A DNA stretch of 64,000 nt from Alphaproteobacteria bacterium (GCA_028281325.1 JANQKC010000035.1:286479-350478); one strand, 5' to 3'; shown: positions 17,254 through 26,705, counted from the first letter of the stretch. Notes: generated from the sequence alone by a model not told the origin. Made by a program: numbers and translations.

Positions 17254-18410
17254 CCGCACAGTCGGAGCAGGACGAACAGGAAACCTTGATCCTCGAGGCG
17301 GTCGACCGCTTCCTCGATCGCGACGTCAAACCCTACGCGATGGAGTTGGAGCATAACGACACCTATCCCGAGGAAATCGTCGAGAAGATGAAGGAATTGG
17401 GGCTGTTCGGCGCCATCATCGAGGAGGAATACGGCGGGCTTGGTCTTTCCTGCATGACCTACGCGAAGATCGTCGAACGCGTTTCCACGGTTTGGATGTC
17501 GCTGTCCGGCATCTTCAACTCGCACCTCATCATGGCGTCCGCGGTGCAACGGGCCGGCACCGAGGAGCAGAAGCAGAAGTGGCTGCCGAAATTCGCCAGC
17601 GGCGAGATACGCGGCGGCCTTGCCTTGACCGAACCGAATTGCGGAACCGACTTGCAAGCGATCCGCACCCGCGCGACGAAGCAAGGCAACGGCTATGTGG
17701 TGAACGGCACAAAGACGTGGATATCCAATGGCATCCACGGCACCTGTTTCGCGGTCATGGTGAAGACCGATCCGGATGCCGAACCGCGCCACAAGGGCAT
17801 CAGCCTGTTCCTGATCGAAAAGGGAGAAGGATTCGATGTGTCGCGGAAGCTGGAGAAGCTCGGCTACAAGGGGATCGACTCCGCCGAACTGGTGTTCGAC
17901 GACTGCCACGTGCCGCACGAGAACCTAATCGGCGGCGTCGAAGGCCAAGGCTTCAAGCATGTGATGGGCGGGTTGGAACTGGGGAGGATCAACGTCGCCG
18001 CGCGGGGCGTCGGCGTGGCCCAGGCGGCGCTGGACGAAGCGGTGAAATACTCGCAACAGCGGCAGACCTTCGGCAAGCCGATCTGCGAACACCAAGCGAT
18101 ACAGATCAACATGGCCGACATGGCGACCCGAACCGAGGCCGCCCGGCTGTTGGTTCACCAAGCCGCCAGCGCTTTCGACAAGGGCGAACGCTGCGATATG
18201 GAAGCCGGCATGGCGAAACTCTTCGCGACCGAAGCCGCCGTCACCAATTCGATGGACTCCATGCGGGTGCATGGCGGGTACGGATATTCCAAGGAGTTTC
18301 CCGTCGAGCGCTTCTATCGCGACGCACCGCTGCTGACCATCGGCGAAGGCACCAACGAGTTGCAGCGCATCATCATCGCGCGGCAACTGATCCAACGAAA
18401 TCCAATCTAG
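17250..18410 (+). CDS. Acyl-CoA dehydrogenase (third in operon)
   Basis: A 386-residue acyl-CoA dehydrogenase distinct from the two upstream paralogues. It has EEEYGGLGLSCMTYAKIVE near residue 55, ALTEPNCGTDLQAIRTRA near 125, RQTFGKPICEHQAIQ near 270 and a C-terminal GEGTNELQRIIIARQ segment that carries the catalytic glutamate of the short/branched-chain type. Its start overlaps the MaoC stop (ATGA), so the two are translationally coupled. The DLQAIRT loop resembles that of butyryl- and methylsuccinyl-type dehydrogenases, but specificity cannot be decided by eye. Confidence 0.88.
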   Translation: MTAQSEQDEQETLILEAVDRFLDRDVKPYAMELEHNDTYPEEIVEKMKELGLFGAIIEEEYGGLGLSCMTYAKIVERVSTVWMSLSGIFNSHLIMASAVQRAGTEEQKQKWLPKFASGEIRGGLALTEPNCGTDLQAIRTRATKQGNGYVVNGTKTWISNGIHGTCFAVMVKTDPDAEPRHKGISLFLIEKGEGFDVSRKLEKLGYKGIDSAELVFDDCHVPHENLIGGVEGQGFKHVMGGLELGRINVAARGVGVAQAALDEAVKYSQQRQTFGKPICEHQAIQINMADMATRTEAARLLVHQAASAFDKGERCDMEAGMAKLFATEAAVTNSMDSMRVHGGYGYSKEFPVERFYRDAPLLTIGEGTNELQRIIIARQLIQRNPI

Positions 18411-18425
18411 GCGGAGACCATATCG

Positions 18426-19625
18426 ATGCTGCCCTTAGACGGCGTCCGCGTACTGGCCGTCGAACAATACGGCGCCGGCCCCTGGGGAACCCAATACCTG
18501 GCCGATATCGGCGCAGAGGTCATTAAGATTGAGAACCCGAAGGACGGCGGCGACATGGGGCGCGGGGTCGGCCCGTTCTTCATCGACGACGATTCCTCGA
18601 ACACCAGCGCTAGCATGTTTTTTCAAAGCATCAACCGCAATAAGCGGAGCCTGACACTCGACCTCTCGTCGCCGGACGGCCGAGCGGTTTTCCATGACCT
18701 GGTGAAGACCGCGGATGCGGTGACCTGCAACCTACGCGGCGACGTGCCGGAGAAACTCGGCTTGACCTACGAGACGCTCGGCAAACTCAACCCGAAAATC
18801 GTCTGCTCCTTCCTGACCGCCTATGGCCGAAACGGCCCCCGCGCCACGTGGCCGGGTTACGACTATCTGATGCAAGCGGAAGCCGGCTATTTCTCCTTGA
18901 CCGGCGAACCGGACACGCCACCGACCCGTTTCGGCCTGTCGATCGTCGACCTAATGACTGGCCTGGCGATGGCCTATGCCACCGTCTCCGCCATCCTCGC
19001 CGCCCGCGCCACCGGCACCGGCCAAAACATCGACACGAACCTGTTCGATCTGGCGCTGACCAATGTGTCCTATCCGGCGACCTGGTATCTCAACACGGGT
19101 CACGTGCAGGGCCGCGAACCACGCTCCGGCCATCCGTCGCTAACGCCCTGCGCGCAGTACAAGACCAAGGACGGATGGATCTTCATCATGTGCAACAAGG
19201 AGAAGTTCTGGCCGATTCTGTGCAATATGATCGATCATCCGGAATGGGGCGAGGACGAGCGGTTCCTGCGCTTCAAGGACCGCTTGGAGAACCGGGCGCT
19301 GATCCAGGACATGCTCGACGAGGCCTTGTCGGCCCGAACCACCGACGAATGGCTGGATCATTTCGCGGGCCAGGTCCCGGCCGCACCGATCTACGATGTC
19401 AAGCAGGCGATGGAGAATCCCTTCGTGACCGAGAACGGCAAGATTCAGGATTTGGTTCATCAGAACGGCACGCCGTTTCGGGTATTGGATTGTCCTTTCG
19501 ACATGGGCGACCCGACCCCGAGCCGGCCCGCCCCCGAACTCGGCGAGGATACCGATGATCTACTCGCCGAACTCGGTTACGACACCACGCGGATTGCGCA
19601 GTTGCGGGAAAAGGGAGCGGTGTAA
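18426..19625 (+). CDS. CaiB/BaiF (family III) CoA transferase
   Basis: A 399-residue family III CoA transferase, normal length. N-terminal GVRVLAVEQYGAGPWGTQYLADIGAEVIKIE and the catalytic aspartate in FGLSIVDLMTG near residue 178 are present, as is the acceptor-side motif YDVKQAMENPFV near 320. It closes the seven-gene operon and would activate a free acid by transfer of CoA from a donor such as succinyl-CoA. Together with the MaoC and CitE-like genes it makes an itaconate- or citramalate-type pathway plausible. A second CaiB protein lies at 33509-34732. Confidence 0.88.
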   Translation: MLPLDGVRVLAVEQYGAGPWGTQYLADIGAEVIKIENPKDGGDMGRGVGPFFIDDDSSNTSASMFFQSINRNKRSLTLDLSSPDGRAVFHDLVKTADAVTCNLRGDVPEKLGLTYETLGKLNPKIVCSFLTAYGRNGPRATWPGYDYLMQAEAGYFSLTGEPDTPPTRFGLSIVDLMTGLAMAYATVSAILAARATGTGQNIDTNLFDLALTNVSYPATWYLNTGHVQGREPRSGHPSLTPCAQYKTKDGWIFIMCNKEKFWPILCNMIDHPEWGEDERFLRFKDRLENRALIQDMLDEALSARTTDEWLDHFAGQVPAAPIYDVKQAMENPFVTENGKIQDLVHQNGTPFRVLDCPFDMGDPTPSRPAPELGEDTDDLLAELGYDTTRIAQLREKGAV

Positions 19626-19642
19626 CGGCCCAACGCCGACGG

Positions 19643-20617
19643 TCACGGCACCGTCAGGAAATGCACGCTGAACAATTTGTCTTCATCGGTCCAGACGCGC
19701 TGCGGTTCGAAGCCCGCGTCGCGCGCCATCGCCTGGAACTGTTCGATATCGAATTTGTGTGAATTCTCGGTGTGAATGGTTTCACCTTCACGAAACTCGA
19801 CGACATTTCCGTCGACCGTCACCTGTTGATCGCGCAGGCTGCGAAGATGCATCTCAACCCGGCCCAACTCCGCGTTATAGCGAACATGATGCTCGAACTG
19901 ATCGAGGTCGAAATCCGCGCCTAGCTCGTTATTGATCCGATCCAGCAAGTTCATATTGAACGCCGCCGTCACGCCGGCCGCGTCGTCATATGCAGCCTCC
20001 AAAATCGCGACATCCTTCTTCAAATCGATCCCGATCAACATGCCGCCGCCCGACCCTAAAAGTTTGGCCGCGCTGGCCAGCAGGGTTCGGGCCGCTTCCG
20101 GCGCGAAGTTGCCCAAGGTCGACCCCGGGAAAAACCCGACCCGGCGCGCTTCGGGATAGGCGGCCGGCGGCGTCACCTCGAACGGCTGCACGAAGTCGGC
20201 GCAGACCGCATGGACCTCAAGATCCGGATAATCGGACGCCAGCATGCCCGCGGCCGCCAACAGGTGTTCCTTGGAGATATCGACGGCGACATAAGACACC
20301 GGCCGATCCAGGGCATCCACGACCGGGCGGATTTTTTTGACCGAACCGCAGCCATACTCGACGATCTGCGCGTGCGGACCGATGCATTCGGCAACTTCGT
20401 CACCGATTCTTTCCAATAGGGCCGTCTCGGTCCGCGTTGGATAATACTCCGGCAGATCACAGATGCTGTCGAACAGCTTCGATCCTTTTTCATCGTAAAA
20501 GAATTTGCACGGCAACGTTTTGGGAGTCGATTGCAACCCGCTCAACACCTCGGACAAAAAATCGTCCGTCTCGGGTTCCAAATCGTCAAATGATTCTAAC
20601 AATGCTTGTGAGCTCAT
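19643..20617 (-). CDS. egtD: L-histidine N(alpha)-methyltransferase (ergothioneine/ovothiol type)
   Basis: A 324-residue EgtD, which trimethylates histidine to hercynine. The SAM-binding turn is VEYGCGSVKKIRPV (residues 87-100); the N-terminus has CKFFYDEKGSKLFDSIC and LPEYYPTRTE, and FFPGSTLGNFAPEAA is the usual family element near residue 160. Length matches the roughly 320-residue norm. It is convergent with the CoA-transferase gene and divergent from an MFS transporter. The sulfoxide synthase EgtB is not adjacent, so the gene may be part of a scattered pathway or produce hercynine alone. Confidence 0.9.
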   Translation of the reverse strand: MSSQALLESFDDLEPETDDFLSEVLSGLQSTPKTLPCKFFYDEKGSKLFDSICDLPEYYPTRTETALLERIGDEVAECIGPHAQIVEYGCGSVKKIRPVVDALDRPVSYVAVDISKEHLLAAAGMLASDYPDLEVHAVCADFVQPFEVTPPAAYPEARRVGFFPGSTLGNFAPEAARTLLASAAKLLGSGGGMLIGIDLKKDVAILEAAYDDAAGVTAAFNMNLLDRINNELGADFDLDQFEHHVRYNAELGRVEMHLRSLRDQQVTVDGNVVEFREGETIHTENSHKFDIEQFQAMARDAGFEPQRVWTDEDKLFSVHFLTVP

Positions 20618-20741
20618 CGCTCCTCAACATTTTGTTTTAAATGTTTGGGGTGAGCGGCGCACCCTAGACCACCCGCCCTTGCCACGCAAACCCGAAGCCA
20701 ACTTTACTTTTATTACTGTTTTGTGACGTAATGCGGCATCG

Positions 20742-21947
20742 ATGGCACGGCAAAAATCTAAACTCACACTCTCCACCTGTTGCGGCGTGCATGTTCTGCA
20801 TGACGGATTGGTGGATATGCTCTATGCCCTCCTGCCCATTCTCCGCGAAGCATTCGGCCTGTCATACGCCGAAGTCGGATTGATCCGGGCGGCCAACAAA
20901 GCCGCAACGGCGATGCTGCAGATTCCCGCCGGGTTATGGGCCGAGCGTGCGGGCGAACGAAACCTGCTCGCGCTCGGTACCGCCGCCGCCGGCGCGGGCT
21001 TTATCGGCCTTGGCTTTTCGACCGGCTTCATCTCGCTACTCGTCTTTATCTTTCTCGCCGGGCTCGGCGCCGCCTTCCAGCATCCTTTGGCTTCGTCCTT
21101 GATTACCGGCGCTTACCCGGACGTCGGCCGACGGGCCGCGCTCGGCACTTATAACTCGTTCGGCGACGTGGGCAAGTTCATGTTCATGGGGTTGACTATC
21201 CTCGCCACCGGCATCGGCATGCCCTGGCAAGCGCCGGTGATCGGATACGGCGTCACCGCGGTTATCGTCGCGGGCGCATGTTTGGTGTTGCTTCGACTTG
21301 CCGGTAGCGGCGGCAAGCCGACCATGGAACAAAAGGAAAGCGCCGCAAACGGACCGAAAGGTTGGGGCATCCGACATCGCGGCGGGTTCGTATCGCTGGG
21401 CATGATCGCGGCGCTCGACAACACGACGCGCAACGGCTTTTTGACCTTCGTCGCCTTCCTGATGATCGAGAAAGGCGTCCCCACCGGATGGGCCGCGTCG
21501 GCCGTGCTGATCACACTGCTCGGCGGCATGCTCGGCAAGTTCGCTTGCGGCATTTTGGCGGAGCGTGCCGGGATCGCACGCACCATCGCGATCACCGAAA
21601 TCGGCACCGGCGCCGGCATCCTGCTCATTCTCGCAATGCCCCCGCTCTACGCCTTCTTTCTTCTACCGATTCTCGGCGTCTTCCTGAACGGCACATCGTC
21701 GGCGGTCTATGGTTCCGTCGGTGAGCTGATCGAGGACGACAAACATTCACGGGCGTTCGGGCTCATGTATACGCTTGGGTCGACCTGCGGTCTCATCGCC
21801 CCGCTCGCCTATGGGTTCCTCGCCGATATCGCCGGCATCGAGACGACGATGATGGTCATTTCGATCGTCGTGCTATTGACGCTGCCGTTGTGCTTGATCC
21901 TCGGCCCGGCATTGGCGACCACCGAAGCGGCCCGGCCTGCCGAATAG
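20742..21947 (+). CDS. MFS transporter
   Basis: A 401-residue major-facilitator protein with about twelve hydrophobic segments in two halves joined by a polar loop near residue 190-205 (GGKPTMEQKES). The N-terminal TM1 region HVLHDGLVDMLYALLPILRE and the TM2-3 loop AGLWAERAGERNLL are typical of the fosmidomycin-resistance/YfkF-like branch. It is divergent from egtD with about 120 bp between, an AT-rich spacer that should contain both promoters. The substrate is unknown. Association with egtD is positional only. Confidence 0.85.
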   Translation: MARQKSKLTLSTCCGVHVLHDGLVDMLYALLPILREAFGLSYAEVGLIRAANKAATAMLQIPAGLWAERAGERNLLALGTAAAGAGFIGLGFSTGFISLLVFIFLAGLGAAFQHPLASSLITGAYPDVGRRAALGTYNSFGDVGKFMFMGLTILATGIGMPWQAPVIGYGVTAVIVAGACLVLLRLAGSGGKPTMEQKESAANGPKGWGIRHRGGFVSLGMIAALDNTTRNGFLTFVAFLMIEKGVPTGWAASAVLITLLGGMLGKFACGILAERAGIARTIAITEIGTGAGILLILAMPPLYAFFLLPILGVFLNGTSSAVYGSVGELIEDDKHSRAFGLMYTLGSTCGLIAPLAYGFLADIAGIETTMMVISIVVLLTLPLCLILGPALATTEAARPAE

Positions 21948-21956
21948 ACCGGGGCG

Positions 21957-22964
21957 CTAAGGATGGACAACGACGCGGCCGATGTTGCGCCGCCCGGTGA
22001 TCTCCGCCGCCGCATCGGCGATGCGTTCCAGCGGATATGCTTTGTGTATGCGCGGCGCGATTTTGCCGTCGCGCCACATCCGCACCAGACGCGCGATTTG
22101 CGGTCGGACCCGTGGCGCAAAAACCTCGCGTCCGTGATCCGGTCCCCACCCCATATAGGTCCCCCAACTGAAACCCATGACGCCGATATTCTTCAGCAAC
22201 AGGAGATTGACCCCGATCTGCGGTATGTCCCCGGCCGCATAGCCGATCGTCAGCAGACGCCCGCCGATATCGAGACAGCGCAACGCGTCATGGAACATGT
22301 CGCCGCCGATCGGGTCGAACACGACATTCACGCCGCGACCGTCAGTCAGCGATCGCACACGCGGACGGAAGTCTTTCGGTTCAATCACCGCATCCGCCCC
22401 ATGCGCCAGGGCCACATCGCGTTTCTCCGACGTGCTCGCCACCGCGATAACCCGCGCGCCGAGCGCGTTGGCGACGTCGACTGCCGCCAAACCGACACCA
22501 CCGCCGGCCCCTAACACCAACAAGGTCTGTCCTGCCGACAAGCCGCCGCGCCAGGTCAGCGAACACAACGCCGTGGCATAGGAGCTGGGTAAGGTCGACG
22601 CCGCGTCCATTGGCAATCCATCTCCCACGGGATAGACGGTCTCGACAGGATGCACGACCTGCTCGGCCCAACCGCCGCTGTCCACGAAGGCGCAGACGCG
22701 ATCGCCCGGTGCAATCCCGTCGACATCCGAAGCGACCTCCAGAACCTCACCGGAAACATCCGTGCCGGGAACGAAGGGCAAATCCGGCCGGCGTTGATAC
22801 TTGCTCTCCACCATCAAGATGTTGGCAAAGGCCACACCCGCATAGCGGATGCCGATACGAACACAGCCCGGCCGTATCGCCGGGACCGGTACGTCATCGA
22901 CGCACAAACCGGCAATGCCGTCCCATCCCGCGCATCGAACCGCCCGCATGGTGGACTCGCTCAC
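21957..22964 (-). CDS. Quinone oxidoreductase-like MDR protein (second of pair)
   Basis: A 335-residue medium-chain dehydrogenase/reductase. I start it at GTG 22964, which makes a 4-bp GTGA overlap with the upstream paralogue; the longer open frame to 23081 adds only non-family sequence. The catalytic domain has FVPGTDVSGEVLEV near residue 65 and the NADPH-binding motif LGAGGGVGLAAVDVANALG near 150. No structural zinc-cysteine cluster is seen, as expected for zinc-independent quinone oxidoreductases. It is a paralogue of the gene before it. Substrate is probably an enoyl compound or quinone. Confidence 0.83.
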   Translation of the reverse strand: MSESTMRAVRCAGWDGIAGLCVDDVPVPAIRPGCVRIGIRYAGVAFANILMVESKYQRRPDLPFVPGTDVSGEVLEVASDVDGIAPGDRVCAFVDSGGWAEQVVHPVETVYPVGDGLPMDAASTLPSSYATALCSLTWRGGLSAGQTLLVLGAGGGVGLAAVDVANALGARVIAVASTSEKRDVALAHGADAVIEPKDFRPRVRSLTDGRGVNVVFDPIGGDMFHDALRCLDIGGRLLTIGYAAGDIPQIGVNLLLLKNIGVMGFSWGTYMGWGPDHGREVFAPRVRPQIARLVRMWRDGKIAPRIHKAYPLERIADAAAEITGRRNIGRVVVHP

Positions 22965-23953
22965 GGGGTCAAGACGACGCGGCCGATGGCCTTTCGTCCC
23001 CGCACCTCGCGCATCGCGTCGCGGAAGTCGGCCAAATCGAAAGACGCATGCACCGTCGGCCTGATCTTGCCGTCCCGCCACCAGCCGAACAGCGTTTGCA
23101 TCATCTCGGCCACCTCATCGGCATATCGATCGCGGCGGTCCACCGGGCTCCATCCGACATATTCGCCCCAATTGAATCCCATGACGCTGACGTTCTTCAC
23201 GAGCAGAACATTGAACCCGATCGACGGAATCTCGCCCGCCGCGTAGCCGATCGTCACCAGCCGTCCGCCGGGTCGCAGGCAACTGATCGACGGCCGCGAT
23301 ACCGGTCCGCCGACCGGGTCGTAGACGACATCCAACCCGTCACCGCCGGTTATGCTTTCCACATTTTCGCGGAACCCATCGGTCGCGATCACGTGCTCCA
23401 CGCCGCGGTCCCGCAAGATCGCTTGCTTCTCGTCGCCATTGGCGACGGCGATCACACGCGCGCCGACGGCCTGGGCAATTTCGACGGCGGCGAGACCAAC
23501 GCCACCGGCCGCGCCATGAACCAACACGGTCTCGCCCTCGGCAAGGTTGGCCCGCCAGCACAACCCCCCGAACGATGTGGGATAGGAAATACACAACGCC
23601 ACCGCCGCATCGAGCGGCAACCCGTCCGGCACGACATGCACGTTCGCTTCGCGGGCGACCATCTGCTCGGCATAGCCGCCCCAATCGACCACCGCCAAAA
23701 CGCGATCGCCCGGTTTGCAGCGGGTAACACCATCACCGCATTCGAGGACAGTGCCGGCAACCTCGGTTCCCGGAACAAAGGGCAATGGCGGTTTCCGCTG
23801 ATACTTGCCGGCAACCACCAATGTCGTGGCGAAACTGACACCCGCATACTCGATGCGGATACGCACGCCGCCGGGCACCAAATCGGGGACCGGCGCCTCG
23901 CCGATAGTCAGATCGTCATAGTCACACCAGTCTTCACAGACGACCGCGCGCAT
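22961..23953 (-). CDS. Quinone oxidoreductase-like MDR protein (first of pair)
   Basis: A 330-residue zinc-independent MDR enzyme with FVPGTEVAGTVLECGDGV near residue 60 and the nucleotide-binding HGAAGGVGLAAVEIAQAVG near 148. It shares the IGYAAGEIPSIGFNVLLVKN block with the downstream gene and is coupled to it by overlap, so this is a tandem duplication. Proteins of this family reduce quinones or alpha,beta-unsaturated carbonyls with NADPH. It starts 25 bp after the TauD-like gene, so dioxygenase plus two reductases may form one transcription unit. Confidence 0.84.
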   Translation of the reverse strand: MRAVVCEDWCDYDDLTIGEAPVPDLVPGGVRIRIEYAGVSFATTLVVAGKYQRKPPLPFVPGTEVAGTVLECGDGVTRCKPGDRVLAVVDWGGYAEQMVAREANVHVVPDGLPLDAAVALCISYPTSFGGLCWRANLAEGETVLVHGAAGGVGLAAVEIAQAVGARVIAVANGDEKQAILRDRGVEHVIATDGFRENVESITGGDGLDVVYDPVGGPVSRPSISCLRPGGRLVTIGYAAGEIPSIGFNVLLVKNVSVMGFNWGEYVGWSPVDRRDRYADEVAEMMQTLFGWWRDGKIRPTVHASFDLADFRDAMREVRGRKAIGRVVLTP

Positions 23954-23978
23954 TGCTCTCTCCTAAGACTTTCGAAGG

Positions 23979-24845
23979 TTAAACCGGGCGATCGCCCGCA
24001 AGCTGAGTTCGATGCATGACCCGCCGACGGGAATCATCGAAAGCTTCCCGCCGATGCATCACGCAGCGATTATCCCACATCAAGACGTCGCCAACCGCCC
24101 ATTTGTGTTCCCAGACGAACTTCGGCTGCAAGACATGCGCCCAAATCGCATCAAGCAATTCCTCGTTCTCTTCGAGGGACAGGTCCTCGACATAACCATT
24201 CATCCGCCGGCCAAGATACAGCGCCTTGCGTCCGGTTTCCGGGTGGGTCCGAACCGCTGGATGCCATGGCCCGGGCGCCTCGCGGACATCTTCGACGATA
24301 TCGTAGCCCGCGCGTCGGTCCCCGGCGCTGGTATAGGTCTGATCGTGCTTGAGTCGCTTGCCCTCGATGCGACGCCGCAGATCGTCCGGCAGTGTTTCGT
24401 AAGCCGCAATCATATTGAGAAAGGATGTATTGCCGCCCGATGGCGGCACTTCGAGCGCGTGCAGAATGCTGGCGGCCGGCGGCACTTCCACGAAAGCGCT
24501 GTCCGTATGCCAAGCCGCCTCGCTCGCTCCCAATTGCCCGATCGGCTCGCCATTCTCCTTCACATTGGAGATCACATTGATTTCCGGCGGAACCTTGGGA
24601 CCGTTGCGTGGTCCCTCTGCGAGATTGAGGAGTTTGCTCGGCGGGAACTCGAGGTCTCCGAAGCCAAGCGTGAAGTCGATCAGATTCCGGTCGGTCAACA
24701 GCGCGCCGCGAAACAAGAGAACGAGGTGTTCGAGCCATGCCGCGCGAATTTCGCTTGTGACGGCCTTATCCGGGCGTTTGCGAAGGTCCACGCCGCGTAT
24801 TTCCGCGCCCAGCGATTCGCCCAATGGAACAATCTCGATACCCAT
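23979..24845 (-). CDS. TauD/TfdA-family Fe(II)/2-oxoglutarate dioxygenase
   Basis: A 288-residue dioxygenase starting at ATG 24845 with AAAGGG upstream; the longer frame to 24857 adds four residues from a GTG. The iron triad can be placed: His and Asp in AAWHTDSAF near residue 110 and the distal His in NRCVMHRREAF near 265, with the 2-oxoglutarate Arg in the terminal RRRVMHRTQ segment. Length is typical of TauD. It is divergent from a second TauD-like gene 145 bp away. The pair share GGNT, HPAVRTHPETGRKAL-like and WDNRC blocks, so they are paralogues. Substrate may be a sulfonate, phenoxy acid or similar. Confidence 0.86.
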   Translation of the reverse strand: MGIEIVPLGESLGAEIRGVDLRKRPDKAVTSEIRAAWLEHLVLLFRGALLTDRNLIDFTLGFGDLEFPPSKLLNLAEGPRNGPKVPPEINVISNVKENGEPIGQLGASEAAWHTDSAFVEVPPAASILHALEVPPSGGNTSFLNMIAAYETLPDDLRRRIEGKRLKHDQTYTSAGDRRAGYDIVEDVREAPGPWHPAVRTHPETGRKALYLGRRMNGYVEDLSLEENEELLDAIWAHVLQPKFVWEHKWAVGDVLMWDNRCVMHRREAFDDSRRRVMHRTQLAGDRPV

Positions 24846-24989
24846 GATCCCTTTCACAGCCGGTTGGCGCCGCGACCATAACTACATCATGGATCGGCGA
24901 AACACGGCAAATGGAACAGTCGACCGTTTGACGTCGAGTTCAAACTTTCGCAGGTTACCGATGGCATACCGCCAGAAAGGACGGGAAAG

Positions 24990-25901
24990 ATGCAAACGGT
25001 CGGTATCTCCCCGGAAAACACGACGATTCCACAGGAAAAGTATGAACTCGGGAAAATCACGGTGGTCCCGCTGTCGCCGGCGATCGGTGCGGAAGTTGTC
25101 GGTGTCGACATCTCCGAACCGCTGCCGGCCGACATCATCGTTGCGATCAAGCAGGCTTGGCACGCCCATTTGGTCTTGCTGTTTCGCGACCAAACCCTGA
25201 CGCCGGAGCAGCATATCTACTTCTCCTCGTATTTCGGCACGCCGCAAAGCCCCAACCGGACGTCGTTCACCCCGATGACGGAAAAGTATCCGGAAATCAT
25301 CGAGGTGATGAATGTGGGCATGGAGAAAGCGCGGCTCGACCGTAGCCTCGGCAATGCGGAAGCCTTCTGGCACACGGATATGTCCTATAAGGACATCCCA
25401 CCCGCCGCGAGCGCGCTCTATGCGCTGGAAATTCCGCCGGAAGGCGGCAACACCTGCTTCTGCAACATGTATCGGGCATATGACGACCTGCCGCCGGATT
25501 TGCTGGCGATGGCCCAAGACCGTACCGCCGTTCACGACGCCAGCCGCAACAGCGCAGGCAAACTCCGCCCCGGATTCGTTGACGAGAAAGACCCGCGGAA
25601 AACGCCGGGGCCACGCCATCCGCTGGTCCGCACGCATCCCGAAACCGGCCGGAAGGCCCTGTTCCTCGGCCGCCGTCCCTACAGCTACATCCCCGGTTTA
25701 CCGGTCGACGAGAGCGAAGCGCTGCTCAACTGTCTATGGAGCCACGCCGGCCAGGAGAAATATGCGTGGTGTCACGCGTGGAAAGTCGGCGACCTGCTGT
25801 TATGGGACAACCGCTGCGCCATGCACCGGCGCGACCCCTTCGACGCAGCGCAACGGCGCGTTCTGCACCGTACGCAAATTGCCGGCGACCGGCCGTATTA
25901 A
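24990..25901 (+). CDS. TauD/TfdA-family dioxygenase (divergent paralogue)
   Basis: A 303-residue Fe(II)/2-oxoglutarate dioxygenase. The facial triad is FWHTDMSYKD near residue 130 and DNRCAMHRRDPF near 275; RRVLHRTQIAGDRPY at the end holds the 2-oxoglutarate arginine. It starts with an extra 25 residues before the family's usual TVVPLSPAIGAEVVGVD beginning. AAGGACGGGAAAG precedes the start. It faces its paralogue across a shared 145-bp intergenic region and is convergent with the methyltransferase. Probable role is oxidative opening of a sulfonate or ether, unproven. Confidence 0.86.
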   Translation: MQTVGISPENTTIPQEKYELGKITVVPLSPAIGAEVVGVDISEPLPADIIVAIKQAWHAHLVLLFRDQTLTPEQHIYFSSYFGTPQSPNRTSFTPMTEKYPEIIEVMNVGMEKARLDRSLGNAEAFWHTDMSYKDIPPAASALYALEIPPEGGNTCFCNMYRAYDDLPPDLLAMAQDRTAVHDASRNSAGKLRPGFVDEKDPRKTPGPRHPLVRTHPETGRKALFLGRRPYSYIPGLPVDESEALLNCLWSHAGQEKYAWCHAWKVGDLLLWDNRCAMHRRDPFDAAQRRVLHRTQIAGDRPY

Positions 25902-25931
25902 GCGTGTTTTCGATCCGAAAACCCCGATCGG

Positions 25932-26705
25932 TCACTCGTGTATGTAGATCGATTGACCGGTGTCGAGAATAACGTAGGACCGGTTTCGGTCTTCAAAAAA
26001 CTCATGCCAGCCGCGGGCAGCGCCGGGAAACAGAGGCGACCCGAAATCGTCGTTTACGATCACGGCGCCCGGCGTGAGTCTTGGATAGAAGTACTCCAAA
26101 CTGGCCTTGGTCGGCGCATAGAGGTCGACATCGATATGAACGAAAGACCAATCCGCGTGCGGAAGGCCGGCAAACGCATCGGGTATCCATCCTTTATGGA
26201 TACGGCACTGCGGGAAATCCGAAAGAACGCTGCGGACATGGTCGATGGGCGTGGCGAAATGCCCAGCCTGGTGACTGTAGACGAGATCGCGCCGACCCGA
26301 CGCGTCCTCGTTGACGCCCAACGCATCGGGATCGGTGGGCGCGCTCAATCCCTCGAAGCTATCGATCGCGTGCAACCCGTCTCCCCGATAGCCGGCGTCG
26401 TGCTGTCGCGCGACCTGCGCCATCAGGAGGGTCGAGAACCCCTGAAAGACACCGCATTCCGCCCGTAATCCATCCAAGGGTAAGCTATGCTCGAAATACC
26501 GCGCCAGGGTTATCGCACGCTGCGCCCGCCGGAATATCTTCCATGAGCCAACTGCGGTTTTGGACCGCTCGAGGCAGTCCATGTAAAGCGACAAGAAATC
26601 CGTTCCCGCGACCTGCGCGCCTTGAAACAGCACCTCCATGTTCTTTGCGATCGGGGCGTCCCGATGGACATGGTTGTAAAACTCCAATTCTTCATACGGA
26701 TTCAT
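25932..26705 (-). CDS. TylF/MycF-like class I methyltransferase
   Basis: A 257-residue protein with the macrocin-O-methyltransferase pattern. The SAM motif region reads AECGVFQGFSTLLMAQVA near residue 83. IDSFEGLSAP follows the second strand, and HIDVDLYAPTKASLEYF near 180 holds the catalytic and metal aspartates of the family, followed by GAVIVNDDF. Such enzymes methylate sugar hydroxyls on antibiotics or surface glycans. It stands alone between a dioxygenase and MmgE/PrpD, with about 210 bp of non-coding DNA upstream. The glycan role is inferred. Confidence 0.82.
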   Translation of the reverse strand: MNPYEELEFYNHVHRDAPIAKNMEVLFQGAQVAGTDFLSLYMDCLERSKTAVGSWKIFRRAQRAITLARYFEHSLPLDGLRAECGVFQGFSTLLMAQVARQHDAGYRGDGLHAIDSFEGLSAPTDPDALGVNEDASGRRDLVYSHQAGHFATPIDHVRSVLSDFPQCRIHKGWIPDAFAGLPHADWSFVHIDVDLYAPTKASLEYFYPRLTPGAVIVNDDFGSPLFPGAARGWHEFFEDRNRSYVILDTGQSIYIHE

